Assembly (NCBI RefSeq): GCF_900099765.1
Contig: NZ_FNDX01000007.1
Span: 124,001 to 188,000 of the forward strand
From: Paenibacillus typhae
Lineage (GTDB): Bacteria > Bacillota > Bacilli > Paenibacillales > Paenibacillaceae
Reading direction: 5' to 3'
Length of the DNA: 64,000 bases
Positions within the stretch are counted from its first letter, which is position 1. The number at the start of each line of letters is the position of its first letter. Position numbers and translations under genes: made by a program. The notes below the pieces were generated by a model. That model ran no database searches. It had not been told where the DNA came from and saw only the letters and a list, made by a program, of their open reading frames with translations. Positions 25,636-33,633 of the stretch are shown here, piece after piece.

Positions 25636-26523
25636 TCACGCCTGCACCCTCACAGGAATGTAAATCTCCATCACCGTATCCACCCGCGAATGGCAGCGTT
25701 CGTCATAGAATTCAAAGTCCAGCTTATCCTCGTCGAACGCATAACCGCTGGCCGGAAACCACTCCTCAAAAATGTACCTCCACGTGCTCCTGATCACCTG
25801 CACGAATACATCCGGGTCGCCGTTCTCTGTCCCGTCCACCGGCGGTGTGGTGAATACCGCATACTCCGCAGCCGGTACCTCCACAGTCAGCATATCCGGT
25901 GTCACTCTGGAGAAATCGTCAACGATAACGCCCAGCAGGTACACAGCATTGCCGTCGCCGTTAGCCGGTACACACAGTCCTACTTCACCGTGCCTGGGCG
26001 GATTAAGCATGTTATACATTTTGTCTTCCAGATTCTCACCCTCATACTGGCTCCAGAACGAGGCAATATCCTTCGTATAGCTGCTGTCCGCCACATTTGT
26101 CGCTATACCATAGCCTGCTGCCTTAAAAGCCGGCTTCGTCACAAACACCGGATTCATCACATACCCTCCGATCTCATATTCCGGACCATCCTGACGATAC
26201 CCGGCCATCCGCGCCGCGTACTGCGAGGGACTGTAGCCGTAGGTTTTGCGGAACGCTTTGGTGAAGCCGCCGGGGGTCCCGAATCCGTAATCCAGCGCAA
26301 TATCCGTCACACTCCGCCCGCTGAACAGCTCCACTGCCGCCAAAGACAGCTTCCGGCTGCGCACGTATTCCATTACCGTCACTTCCCTGCACAGGCTGAA
26401 TACCCGGCAGAAATGGTACAGCGAATAGCCGGCCACAGCGGCAATCTCCTCAGCTGTCAGGTTTTCCTTAATATTTGCCTCAATATAATCAATGCATCGC
26501 TCTATATCTTTACTGTAGTTCAC
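25636..26523 (-). CDS. AraC-family regulator with GyrI-like effector domain (second copy)
   Basis: The 295-residue protein has the same layout as the one at 9612: an AraC DNA-binding domain (TAEEIAAVAGYSLYHFCRVFS, VTDIALDYGFGTPGGFTKAF) in residues ~1-105, then a GyrI-like ligand domain (VMNPVFVTKPAFKAAGYGI, to the end ETV-type MEIYIPV). The start is a GTG at 26523 with only a weak AAAGG upstream. No partner gene is adjacent, so it may be a stand-alone or multidrug-type sensor. Confidence 0.85.
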   Translation of the reverse strand: MNYSKDIERCIDYIEANIKENLTAEEIAAVAGYSLYHFCRVFSLCREVTVMEYVRSRKLSLAAVELFSGRSVTDIALDYGFGTPGGFTKAFRKTYGYSPSQYAARMAGYRQDGPEYEIGGYVMNPVFVTKPAFKAAGYGIATNVADSSYTKDIASFWSQYEGENLEDKMYNMLNPPRHGEVGLCVPANGDGNAVYLLGVIVDDFSRVTPDMLTVEVPAAEYAVFTTPPVDGTENGDPDVFVQVIRSTWRYIFEEWFPASGYAFDEDKLDFEFYDERCHSRVDTVMEIYIPVRVQA

Positions 26524-26734
26524 TGAGCAGCCCAGCCTTTCCCGTACGGTACCTTCATTATAGCAACCCGCTGCGCAGAGGACTGTTCCTGTTTTGCTGG
26601 ATTATAGATTCAGGTACCGCGGGCATCTGAGGGGCTTCCTGCCCCATGATAAGCACCATAAGCAGCAAATGGAGCAGTACATACAGTCTCAACTGAATCT
26701 ATGAGCACCCGTTCCTGCACCGCTTCCCGGAAGA

Positions 26735-26777
26735 AAAAAAGTGTGCCCGGCTGCCTTCATTGGCGGGCACACTTTTA
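26735..26777 (-). terminator. Terminator of prkA
   Basis: AAAAAGTGTGCCCG pairs with CGGGCACACTTTT; a T run follows on the minus strand, 43 bases past the prkA stop. The rest of the 296-base gap to the AraC gene shows no gene. Confidence 0.85.
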
Positions 26778-26819
26778 TTATGTTCATCCGGCTGGCATAC
26801 CGGCAGCGCAGCCTTTGTC

Positions 26820-28715
26820 TTACCGATTCAGCAGGCTTCCGACATATTTCAGCAGCTCGTTGGCGCAGATCGGGCAGTAGTTATGCTCCTCGATCAGGCG
26901 TCTGGACACCTCATTGATCCGCTTCAGCTGGCTTTCATCGGGTGTTTTGGACGAGGTGGTGATCTTCACGATATCCTTCAGATCGGCAAACAGCTTCTTC
27001 TCGATCGCTTCGCGCAGCCGGTCATGGTTGTTGTATTCGAACTTTTTGCCCTTGCGCGAATAGGCCGAGATGCGGATCAGAATCTCCTCACGGAAGGCCT
27101 TTTTGGCATTTTCGGAGATGCCGATCTGCTCTTCAATCGAACGCATCAGCCGCTCATCCGGCTCCATCTCCTCATCCGTAAGCGGATCGCGGATTTTGGT
27201 CCAGTTGCAGTAGGCCTCGATATTGTCGAGGTAGTTCTCGAACAGCGTTTTGGCCGACTCTTCAAAGGAGTAGACGAATGCCTTCTGCACTTCGCTTTTG
27301 GCCAGAACATCGTATTCCTTGCGGGCAATGGAAATAAAGTTCAGGTAACGCTCGCGTTCCTCTTTGGTGATCGAAGGGTGGGAGTCCAGTCCGTCCTTGA
27401 TTGCCCGCAGCACATCCAGCGCATTCATGCACTGCAGGTCGCCTTTGATCAAGGCGCTGGAAATCCGATTAATGACGTAACGCGGATCGATGCCGGACAT
27501 GCCTTCATCCAGATACTCAGACTGCATTTCCTTCAGATCGGCTTCCTTGTAGCCCTCGACCTCTTCACCGTCGTACATCCGCAGTTTTTTGATCAGGTCC
27601 ATGCCCTGCTTCTTGCTCTCCTTCAGCCGGGTCAGGATGGAGAAAATCGCGGCGGCCCGCAGGGCATGCGGCGCAATATGCACATGCTTCATATCGCTCT
27701 GGCCGATGAGCTTGGCGTAGATTTTTTCCTCTTCCGATACTCTCAGATTGTACGGAACCGGCATGACGATCATGCGGGACTGCAGCGCCTCGTTCTTTTT
27801 ATTGGAGATAAAGGATTTGTACTCCGTTTCGTTGGTGTGGGCCACAATGAGCTCATCCGCACTGATCAGCGCGAACCGTCCGGCCTTGAAATTTCCTTCC
27901 TGAGTCAGGGACAGCAGGTTCCACAGGAACTTCTCGTCGCATTTCAGCATTTCCTGGAACTCCATCAGGCCGCGGTTGGCCTTGTTCAGCTCCCCGTCGA
28001 ACCGGTAAGCGCGCGGATCGGATTCCGAGCCGTATTCCGTGATGGTCGAGAAGTCGATGCTGCCGGTAAGGTCGGCAATATCCTGGGACTTGGGATCAGA
28101 GGGGCTGAAGGTACCGATGCCGACACGTTCCTCTTCCGATAAAATAACGCGGGTGACCTTGACCTGTTCAATATCGCCGTGGTAATCATTTCTCAGCCGC
28201 ATCTGGCAGGACGGGCACAAATTGCCTTCGATGCGCACCCCGAGCTCCCGTTCGATCTCCGGACGAAGCTCCAGCGGAATCAGGTGCAGCGGCTCCTCGT
28301 GCATCGGGCAGCCTTCAATCGCATATACGGCGCCGGCATCGGTACGCGAATACTGCTCCAGGCCCCGTTTTAACAGTGTAACCAGAGTCGATTTACCGCC
28401 GCTGACCGGCCCCATCAGCAGCAAAATCCGTTTGCGGACATCGAGCCGGCGTGCAGCGGAATGAAAGTATTCCTCCACCAGCTTCTCCACCGCACGGTCA
28501 AGCCCGAAGATCTCCTGCTCAAAAAACTTATACCGCTTGCGTCCGTTGATGTCCTCTACGCCGTGTGATTTGATCATGTCGTATACTCTGGAGTGAGCCG
28601 TCTTAGCGGGAGAGGGGTCTTTTCTCAGCAGTCCTATATAGTCCTTGAAGGTGCCGCTCCACGCCAAACGGTCATTCTCAGCCCGATACGAAGCTATACG
28701 CTCAAAAATGTCCAT
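26820..28715 (-). CDS. prkA: PrkA-family serine protein kinase / AAA+ ATPase
   Basis: The 631-residue cytosolic protein has an N-terminal AAA+ domain with Walker A LLMGPVSGGKSTLVTLLKRG (about 100) and a CPMHEEPLHLIP / NLCPSCQMR cysteine-containing insert. The PrkA C-terminal domain follows (YVINRISSALIKGDLQCMNALDVLRAIKDGL). It ends with a zinc-ribbon-like CPICANELLKY. PrkA acts in sporulation and stationary-phase adaptation, and was described as a kinase or an ATP-dependent protease. AGGAGG precedes the ATG. It is normally clustered with yhbH and spoVR; see spoVR at 22427. Confidence 0.95.
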   Translation of the reverse strand: MDIFERIASYRAENDRLAWSGTFKDYIGLLRKDPSPAKTAHSRVYDMIKSHGVEDINGRKRYKFFEQEIFGLDRAVEKLVEEYFHSAARRLDVRKRILLLMGPVSGGKSTLVTLLKRGLEQYSRTDAGAVYAIEGCPMHEEPLHLIPLELRPEIERELGVRIEGNLCPSCQMRLRNDYHGDIEQVKVTRVILSEEERVGIGTFSPSDPKSQDIADLTGSIDFSTITEYGSESDPRAYRFDGELNKANRGLMEFQEMLKCDEKFLWNLLSLTQEGNFKAGRFALISADELIVAHTNETEYKSFISNKKNEALQSRMIVMPVPYNLRVSEEEKIYAKLIGQSDMKHVHIAPHALRAAAIFSILTRLKESKKQGMDLIKKLRMYDGEEVEGYKEADLKEMQSEYLDEGMSGIDPRYVINRISSALIKGDLQCMNALDVLRAIKDGLDSHPSITKEERERYLNFISIARKEYDVLAKSEVQKAFVYSFEESAKTLFENYLDNIEAYCNWTKIRDPLTDEEMEPDERLMRSIEEQIGISENAKKAFREEILIRISAYSRKGKKFEYNNHDRLREAIEKKLFADLKDIVKITTSSKTPDESQLKRINEVSRRLIEEHNYCPICANELLKYVGSLLNR

Positions 28716-28798
28716 TGCTCGCTGCCTCCTCTTGCGCTCCTACTTGCTCGATTGGCTTTAAAAGTGTATTACATACCTATGCGGGGAGCCCGGAATAG

Positions 28799-28825
28799 TT
28801 GACCTCTTTTTTGCTGTGCTATAAT
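28799..28825 (+). promoter_or_regulatory. Promoter-like sequence before the DUF2161-like gene
   Basis: TTGACC and TATAAT are 15 bases apart, slightly short. A transcript starting just after would carry a leader of about 150 bases before the gene at 28981. Confidence 0.45.
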
Positions 28826-28867
28826 AGAGAATCATTATGAATCATAGAACTTCACATATAACGTCAA

Positions 28868-28938
28868 CTACCTGGTGATTGGAACCAGGGAAAAGGGAAC
28901 GCAGAGAGCTCCGGGAGCTGTGAGGCTGTCCAAAACAT
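28868..28938 (+). promoter_or_regulatory. Structured leader, resembles T-box stem I tip
   Basis: The leader contains CCTGGTGATTGGAACCAGG (a hairpin with CCTGGT/ACCAGG arms), then GGGAACGCAGAGAGCTCCGG and GAGCTGTGAGGCTGTCC. The AGAGAG word followed by a short stem and TGTGAG is reminiscent of the apical part of T-box stem I, but no T-box motif (TGGGTGG-type) or terminator follows. It may be an unrelated RNA structure or a decayed leader. Confidence 0.3.
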
Positions 28939-28980
28939 GAATCAATCAATAAATCTGTATAGTGCACAGGAGTGACAACG

Positions 28981-29805
28981 ATGGCGATCAAGCATGAAAC
29001 GGAGCTGTACGCTCCTCTTAAGGCTTATTTTGAGCGGTATGGCTACTCGATCAAAGGGGAGGTGCGCACCTGCGATCTGGTCGGCCTGCGGGACGGTGAG
29101 GACCAGCCGCTGATTGTGGAGATGAAAAAAACGTTCAACCTCGCCCTGCTGCTGCAGGGGGTTGAACGTCTGCGCCTCAGCCCCAACGTCTACCTCGCCG
29201 TGGAACGCGCCAGAGACAAAAAAGGCGCGGTGAACCAGCGCTGGGGCGAGCTCACCGGGCTGTGCCGCCGGCTCGGCCTCGGGCTGATCACCGTCGTCTT
29301 CTACAAGACGAAGGCTCCGCTCGTCGAGGTGCTCGCGGAGCCGGGCGACGCGCCGCCTCAGGTGCGCAGCGGCGCACGGCGGCGCGAGAAGCTGCTTCTC
29401 GAGTTCCGCGAGCGCAGCGGGGACTACAACACCGGCGGCAGCACGCGCGTCAAGCTCGTGACGGCCTACCGTGAGAAGGCGCTGCGCGTGGCACTCGCGC
29501 TGCAGGCCGCTGAGGCCGACGCTGCGCTCGTCCTCGCTTCGGGGCGCGGCGGGCGGAGCCGCGCGCGCGGGGCAGGCGCCGATGCGCCTGCCGATAGCCC
29601 GGCCGCTGCGTCCGGCCGGGAAGGGATCACGCCCGCCGAGTTGCGCAGGCGGAGCGGGGTTCCTGGCGCTGCAGCGATTCTGCAGCGCAATTACTACCGC
29701 TGGTTCACCCGGGTGAACCGCGGGCGGTACACGCTTACGCCAGCCGGCACGGCCGCGCTGGTGGAATACGCCGCGATCGCCGAGATCAGCGCGGGCAAGG
29801 TGTAG
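28981..29805 (+). CDS. DUF2161-like PD-(D/E)XK nuclease-fold protein
   Basis: The 274-residue protein begins MAIKHETELYAPLKAYFERYGY and has CDLVGL....QPLIVEMKK, an arrangement of aspartate, spacer and E-x-K expected for a PD-(D/E)XK nuclease core (about 28-50). YLAVERARDKKGAV and GLGLITV follow. The C-terminal third (ITPAELRRRSGVPGAAAILQ, YYRWFTRVNRGRYTLTPAG) looks like a winged helix. From about 29230 GC content rises sharply and the frame includes an Ala/Gly/Arg-rich stretch (about 190-215), unlike its neighbours. The ATG at 28981 has AGGAG 8 bases before it. The nuclease activity is a prediction. Confidence 0.7.
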   Translation: MAIKHETELYAPLKAYFERYGYSIKGEVRTCDLVGLRDGEDQPLIVEMKKTFNLALLLQGVERLRLSPNVYLAVERARDKKGAVNQRWGELTGLCRRLGLGLITVVFYKTKAPLVEVLAEPGDAPPQVRSGARRREKLLLEFRERSGDYNTGGSTRVKLVTAYREKALRVALALQAAEADAALVLASGRGGRSRARGAGADAPADSPAAASGREGITPAELRRRSGVPGAAAILQRNYYRWFTRVNRGRYTLTPAGTAALVEYAAIAEISAGKV

Positions 29806-29833
29806 GGCCGCAGCAGTGCAGCTGCGGCCTTGC

Positions 29834-30005
29834 TGCGGCTACATAGGCGTTACACTTGCGCCGTCCACTTGCCGCTTGCTTCCGCAGCGGCGCAGGGCTC
29901 ATGCGGCTACAAAGGCGTTTAGCGCCGTCTATTTGCTGCATGCTTCCCGTTTCGGCACAGTCCTCATGCGCTTCTACAGCCTGCGCCTACCGCATGCTTC
30001 CACAG
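29834..30005 (+). repeat. Degenerate ~67-bp tandem repeat
   Basis: Units starting TGCGGCTAC / TGCGGCTAC / TGCGCTTCTAC at 29834, 29902 and 29967 share GGCGTT..GCGCCGTC and (C)TGCATGCTTCC-type words, with decreasing similarity. A hairpin GGCCGCAGC/GCTGCGGCC just upstream (about 29807-29830) may terminate the DUF2161-like gene. Confidence 0.45.
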
Positions 30006-30044
30006 ATGTGATAATCCACAAAAAGTAGAAGACTCCTCAGCATC

Positions 30045-30230
30045 TAGTTGGATTTTCGCCACTTAATTCGAGCAATTTGTTCCATTTGTTACGATTAGTT
30101 GGAAAATCGCCATTTATTTAAGCCTATAACCCTTGTTGAAGGGAAAAATTGAATAATTAAGTGGGGATTTTCCACTTAGATCATCCTTTCCGATAGTTTC
30201 CTCAGAAATAGATGGCAAATTTCCACTTAG
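30045..30230 (+). repeat. 186-bp dispersed element, copy 2
   Basis: Same four motifs at the same offsets as copy 1 (11601-11786): a 25-base identical start, GATTAGTTGGAAAA at +48, AATTAAGT at +110, CCACTTAG at +178. Like copy 1, it lies just downstream of a plus-strand gene. Confidence 0.75.
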
Positions 30231-30436
30231 CCCTAGCTAAAATACACTTATAAGATGACCCTAAGCCAATTAGACTGGTTTTAAGTGTACCCGCAGCCTG
30301 ATGATTCCCGGTCCAAGTGACTCCGGCGGGGTACACCCAACTAATTAACTTTATTACTTATCTGCTCTAAAAAAAGACACTTTCCTCAACCGTCATCCAT
30401 GGATAAAGAAATTCATGGTCCGGCAGATAGAAACGA

Positions 30437-30600
30437 TTATTTCACCTCCACGCCGGGTCTCTTCCCGTCCACCATCAAAGTCTCCTCATAAATGATCAGC
30501 TTCATCAGGGAGGTTTTCCCTGCTTCGTTCCTGCCCAGCAGCACGACAATCCTCCCCCCGCTGAGTCTTCAGCTCCAGCCCGTTCAGCGCAGCTTTGCGG
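30437..30600 (-). pseudogene. Remnant of an ABC transporter ATP-binding protein
   Basis: Minus-strand translation gives (in one frame) KAALNGLELKTQRG and, after a frameshift in a run of G near 30555, IVVLLGRNEAGKTSLMKLI with a recognisable Walker A (GRNEAGKTS), ending VDGKRPGVEVK at a TAA (30437-30439). The signature motif and Walker B are absent. It is a decayed fragment in a 1.2-kb gap that otherwise holds repeats and no intact gene. Confidence 0.6.
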
Positions 30601-30877
30601 ACATAGCTTTGCTAAGGCCTCTGCATTACAGTATGTCCTCCACAGCCATCCGTTTCCTTCAGTCCTGTATGTTCTCCACAGCCATCCGCTTCCTGCCTTC
30701 CTGTCTGTTTGAGCCTGCACCCAGCTTCATCAGCTTCTGGCCGTTAGACCAGCGTTTCCCCCCCGAAAATACCCATTTGCTGGTTACCGGGTCATAGTTT
30801 CAGTAACTCCCGTAGCCACAGTGCCTCAAACCCATACCGACCTTTCTTCCAGCCCTCTTCTCCCGGACATAAAAAAA

Positions 30878-30904
30878 GCAAGCCCCATCCTGGATGGAGC
30901 TTGC
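30878..30904 (-). terminator. Terminator of the aminotransferase gene
   Basis: GCAAGCCCCATCC pairs with GGATGGAGCTTGC (one mismatch region); seven T follow on the minus strand. Confidence 0.8.
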
Positions 30905-30993
30905 CTGTCTGCTGCGTATTCACAATTTATACTCGAAGGATTCTCGAATCATGTATTACCGTGCTCCTCACTTTACCGTACATCCCAGCCCTC

Positions 30994-32214
30994 TCAGCTC
31001 CGGGCTGTAAAATCTGTCACTGCCTCGCTCATCAGGTTCATGCCGAGCAGCAGCTCATCCCTGCCGGGATGGCTGAAGTTAAGGCGGATACGGTTGCCGC
31101 CGCCGTTTACGCTGCAGAGCTGGCCGGGAAGAAAAGCGACCCCTTTGGCCAGGGCTGCCTTCAGCAGCAGCATCGCGTCCAGCCCCTCCGGCAGCGAAAC
31201 CCAGAGAAACATGCCGCCCTCCGGCAGGTCATATTCACTGTTCTTCCAGGCCGGACGCTTCAGCAGCTCAGTCATCAGCTTCAGCCGGGTACTGTATTCC
31301 CGGTTCAGAACAGCAATATGCTCCCGAAGATTAAAGGCCGTTACATCCAGCAGATAATGCAGCAGCCGCTGATTCAGCGAGCTGGACTGCCAGTCCGCCA
31401 TCTGCTTCGCGGCAGCCATCATGGAGATCAGCTCCCGGCTGCCGGCAGCCCAGCCCGTCCGCAGAGCAGGCGCGACCGTCTTGCTGAACGAACCTATGTA
31501 GAGCACGTGCCCGCCTTTGCTGACATTCTCCAGAGCATAAAGCGATGGGTAATTAGCAACCGCAGATGAGCCGCCGGCACGCTTGAAATGCAAATCCCCA
31601 TAGGAATCATCCTCGACGATAAGCAGGTTATGAGCGGTGCACAGCTCAAGCACCTCCTTACGCCGCTCCAGGCTCCATAGAATACCGCTCGGATTGGTAT
31701 AGCTTGGCGTTGCAAACAGCATCTTGGGACGGTGCTGATGAATCTGGGCGCGCAAATGATCCGGGAGCAGCCCGTTGCGGTCTCCTTGGACAGGTATAAT
31801 AACCGCCCCCTGCATCCGGAGCGCCTGCAATATTCCCGGAGAAGTCGGATTCTCAACCAGCACCCTGTCGCCGGGATCAATATAGACCCGGGACAGCAAA
31901 TCGATGGCTTGTTGACTTCCCGTTGTCAGAAGAACTCCGCCTTCCGCAGTGTTCACTCCTTTTCCCTTCAGCCAGTCACCAGTCAGCCACTCACGCAGCG
32001 GCGCATAGCCCTCGGGATCACCGTACTGCAGTGCGCCCGCATCAGCCGTGATTACTGTCGAAGCTGCTTCCGCAAGCAGTGATAGCGGGAACAATTCTTC
32101 TGCCGGCAGCTCTTCTGCCAGAGAGATTAATGTACCGCGCCGCGTCTGGGTTCGGATGCTGAGCTGCGGTGAAGAAACCAGCGTATGCGCACGGGCAGAA
32201 AACTCATACTTCAT
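30994..32214 (-). CDS. PLP-dependent class I aminotransferase (2-aminoadipate/MocR-type fold)
   Basis: The 406-residue fold-type I aminotransferase has ALQYGDPEGYAPLREWL, LLTTGSQQAIDLLSRV, FATPSYTNPSGILW (the substrate-cofactor loop), IVEDDSYGDLHF (the aspartate that holds the PLP ring) and YIGSFSKTVAPALRTGW with the Schiff-base lysine. It resembles LysN-like multi-substrate aminotransferases and the catalytic half of MocR regulators, but lacks the N-terminal GntR helix-turn-helix. The amino donor is not predictable. AAGGGGGAACAAT precedes the ATG. It is 66 bases downstream of a LuxR-type regulator on the same strand. Confidence 0.87.
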   Translation of the reverse strand: MKYEFSARAHTLVSSPQLSIRTQTRRGTLISLAEELPAEELFPLSLLAEAASTVITADAGALQYGDPEGYAPLREWLTGDWLKGKGVNTAEGGVLLTTGSQQAIDLLSRVYIDPGDRVLVENPTSPGILQALRMQGAVIIPVQGDRNGLLPDHLRAQIHQHRPKMLFATPSYTNPSGILWSLERRKEVLELCTAHNLLIVEDDSYGDLHFKRAGGSSAVANYPSLYALENVSKGGHVLYIGSFSKTVAPALRTGWAAGSRELISMMAAAKQMADWQSSSLNQRLLHYLLDVTAFNLREHIAVLNREYSTRLKLMTELLKRPAWKNSEYDLPEGGMFLWVSLPEGLDAMLLLKAALAKGVAFLPGQLCSVNGGGNRIRLNFSHPGRDELLLGMNLMSEAVTDFTARS

Positions 32215-32280
32215 ATTGTTCCCCCTTCCCTGGTACCAAGAATATTCCAGCGTGGCCGGTAATATGTCGCCAATGCCGGC

Positions 32281-32937
32281 TTACGCATAGATTTGCTTGT
32301 TCTGCCTTGAGAAAAGCGCGAACTTTTCAATCGCCTGGGCTCTCGTCGATACCTCCAGCTTCACATAAATCTTGCGCAGATAATTATCAATGGAACGTCG
32401 GCTCACTTCGATTTCAAGGGCGATTTTATCATAAGTGATTCCCTGCACAATCCTCTCCATGATGAACATTTCCGTCGCTGTCAGCTGCATTACACTGTCC
32501 AGCCCGCGTGAGGAGGTTACCGGCCGGTATCCCTTTTGTATCCAGGTCAGCGGAACTGACAAAAAGCCTTCCCGCAAGCCGTTAATCATCAAAAGCAGCT
32601 GCCGGGATGATGCCCCCTTGGACAGCACTCCGCTGGCTCCCAGCTCAAGCAGCGGCTGAAACAGCTCGCTGTCTTCTTCCTCGGTCATAATAATAAAATG
32701 CGCATCCTCGCAGCTGCTCTTCAGCTCCGACAGCACATGCTCCACATTGCCTTCCGGCATCTGATAATCCGCCAGCACCAGATCCGGCTGAAGCTCCTTC
32801 ACACTGTACAGGCCTTCGCTCCAGCTGTTGTGCATGGCCAGAACAGCAAGCTCTCCTCCTTCCTCCAAAATCAGTTTAGTGCCCAGCATACTTGTGGGAT
32901 GACATCCCACAATGACCACCCGCCAAACCTTCATCAT
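32281..32937 (-). CDS. LuxR/NarL-family response regulator
   Basis: The 218-residue protein has a receiver domain with the phospho-acceptor aspartate in LVLADYQMPEG (about 55) and the lysine in GVLSKGASSRQLL. A C-terminal LuxR helix-turn-helix follows (LTATEMFIMERIVQGITYDKIALEIEVSRRSIDNYLRKIYVKLEV). The acidic pocket is weak at the N-terminus: VVIVGCHPTS replaces the usual paired aspartates, so phosphorylation may be altered or lost. Start at the first ATG of ATGATG (32937), 14 bases after GGAGG; the longer frame starts in non-conserved sequence. No cognate kinase is adjacent. The plus-strand gene at 33226 is divergent. Confidence 0.85.
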   Translation of the reverse strand: MMKVWRVVIVGCHPTSMLGTKLILEEGGELAVLAMHNSWSEGLYSVKELQPDLVLADYQMPEGNVEHVLSELKSSCEDAHFIIMTEEEDSELFQPLLELGASGVLSKGASSRQLLLMINGLREGFLSVPLTWIQKGYRPVTSSRGLDSVMQLTATEMFIMERIVQGITYDKIALEIEVSRRSIDNYLRKIYVKLEVSTRAQAIEKFALFSRQNKQIYA

Positions 32938-33160
32938 TAATCCCCCAAACCTCCTGCTGTCTATATATTTACTCCGAGTGGAAAGCGCTATAAGCGTGTT
33001 TTGCTGATACGCAAGCAAGGATGGCTGATGATATATGTATAGTTCTTCCTTCTTTTTCCTTGAATACGCCCCTCAGATATTCCAATCTATAGAAATTGTA
33101 TCGCAGTACTTTAATAGGATGCAATTACTTTTTCTCCTTTGCAATCCGGCTCTTTCACTT

Positions 33161-33189
33161 TTGCGAAACTTGTAAAAGTCTGATAGAAT
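33161..33189 (+). promoter_or_regulatory. Sigma-A-type promoter before the coiled-coil/glycosidase operon
   Basis: TTGCGA and TAGAAT are separated by 17 bases, about 36 bases upstream of the start codon at 33226. Confidence 0.6.
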
Positions 33190-33225
33190 GAGGACTTGAA
33201 AAAAAGTGCTTGAGGTGATGATGAA

Positions 33226-33633
33226 ATGCAACCGCTAGCGGAATCGACCCCTGTACACTCGCGGCGCACTGCAGTGAGAAAAGGCCCTTCCGTAAAATGG
33301 TTTTTACTGTTCTGGATTGTGATGATTGGAGTAGGTGCATATGCCGTCTACAGCTACACCAACCATCTGAAGCAGCAGGTGCTGGCTGAGCTCGGCAATC
33401 AGAGCCGGCAGCAGCTTACCGTTTTGCAAAACGATTACGAGGCGCGGATCGCCGTCCTCTCCGAAGAAGTGAAGGAGCTGCAGAGCACGGTGCAGACCTT
33501 CAATGAACTGCTGACGTTTACCAAAGATAACGCAAGCAATAAGACCGACAACAGCAATAAGCTTTACACCCAGCTAAGCGAGGTCAAGAAGCAGCTGGAT
33601 GCGCTCAAGAAAGAGATGGATCTGTTAAAATGA
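33226..33633 (+). CDS. Single-pass membrane protein with extracytoplasmic coiled coil
   Basis: The 135-residue protein has a short basic cytosolic tail, one membrane helix (WFLLFWIVMIGVGAYAVYSY, about 25-44) and then a long heptad-rich coiled coil (LKQQVLAELGNQSRQQLTV, EEVKELQSTVQTF, QLSEVKKQLDALKKEMDLLK) broken by an Asn/Lys/Thr-rich stretch at about 100-110. Its stop overlaps the start of the phosphodiester glycosidase gene (ATGA), so the two are translationally coupled and probably work together at the outer membrane face. GAGGTGATG precedes the ATG. No named family is recognised. Confidence 0.75.
   Translation: MQPLAESTPVHSRRTAVRKGPSVKWFLLFWIVMIGVGAYAVYSYTNHLKQQVLAELGNQSRQQLTVLQNDYEARIAVLSEEVKELQSTVQTFNELLTFTKDNASNKTDNSNKLYTQLSEVKKQLDALKKEMDLLK

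Noticed and set aside
26760..28142. 460-residue plus-strand frame opposite prkA
   Set aside because: Antisense shadow of a conserved gene; its composition matches the reverse of PrkA codons and has no domain.
28868..28938. Full T-box riboswitch before the DUF2161-like gene
   Set aside because: Only a stem I-tip-like segment is present; the T-box core and terminator needed for function are missing.
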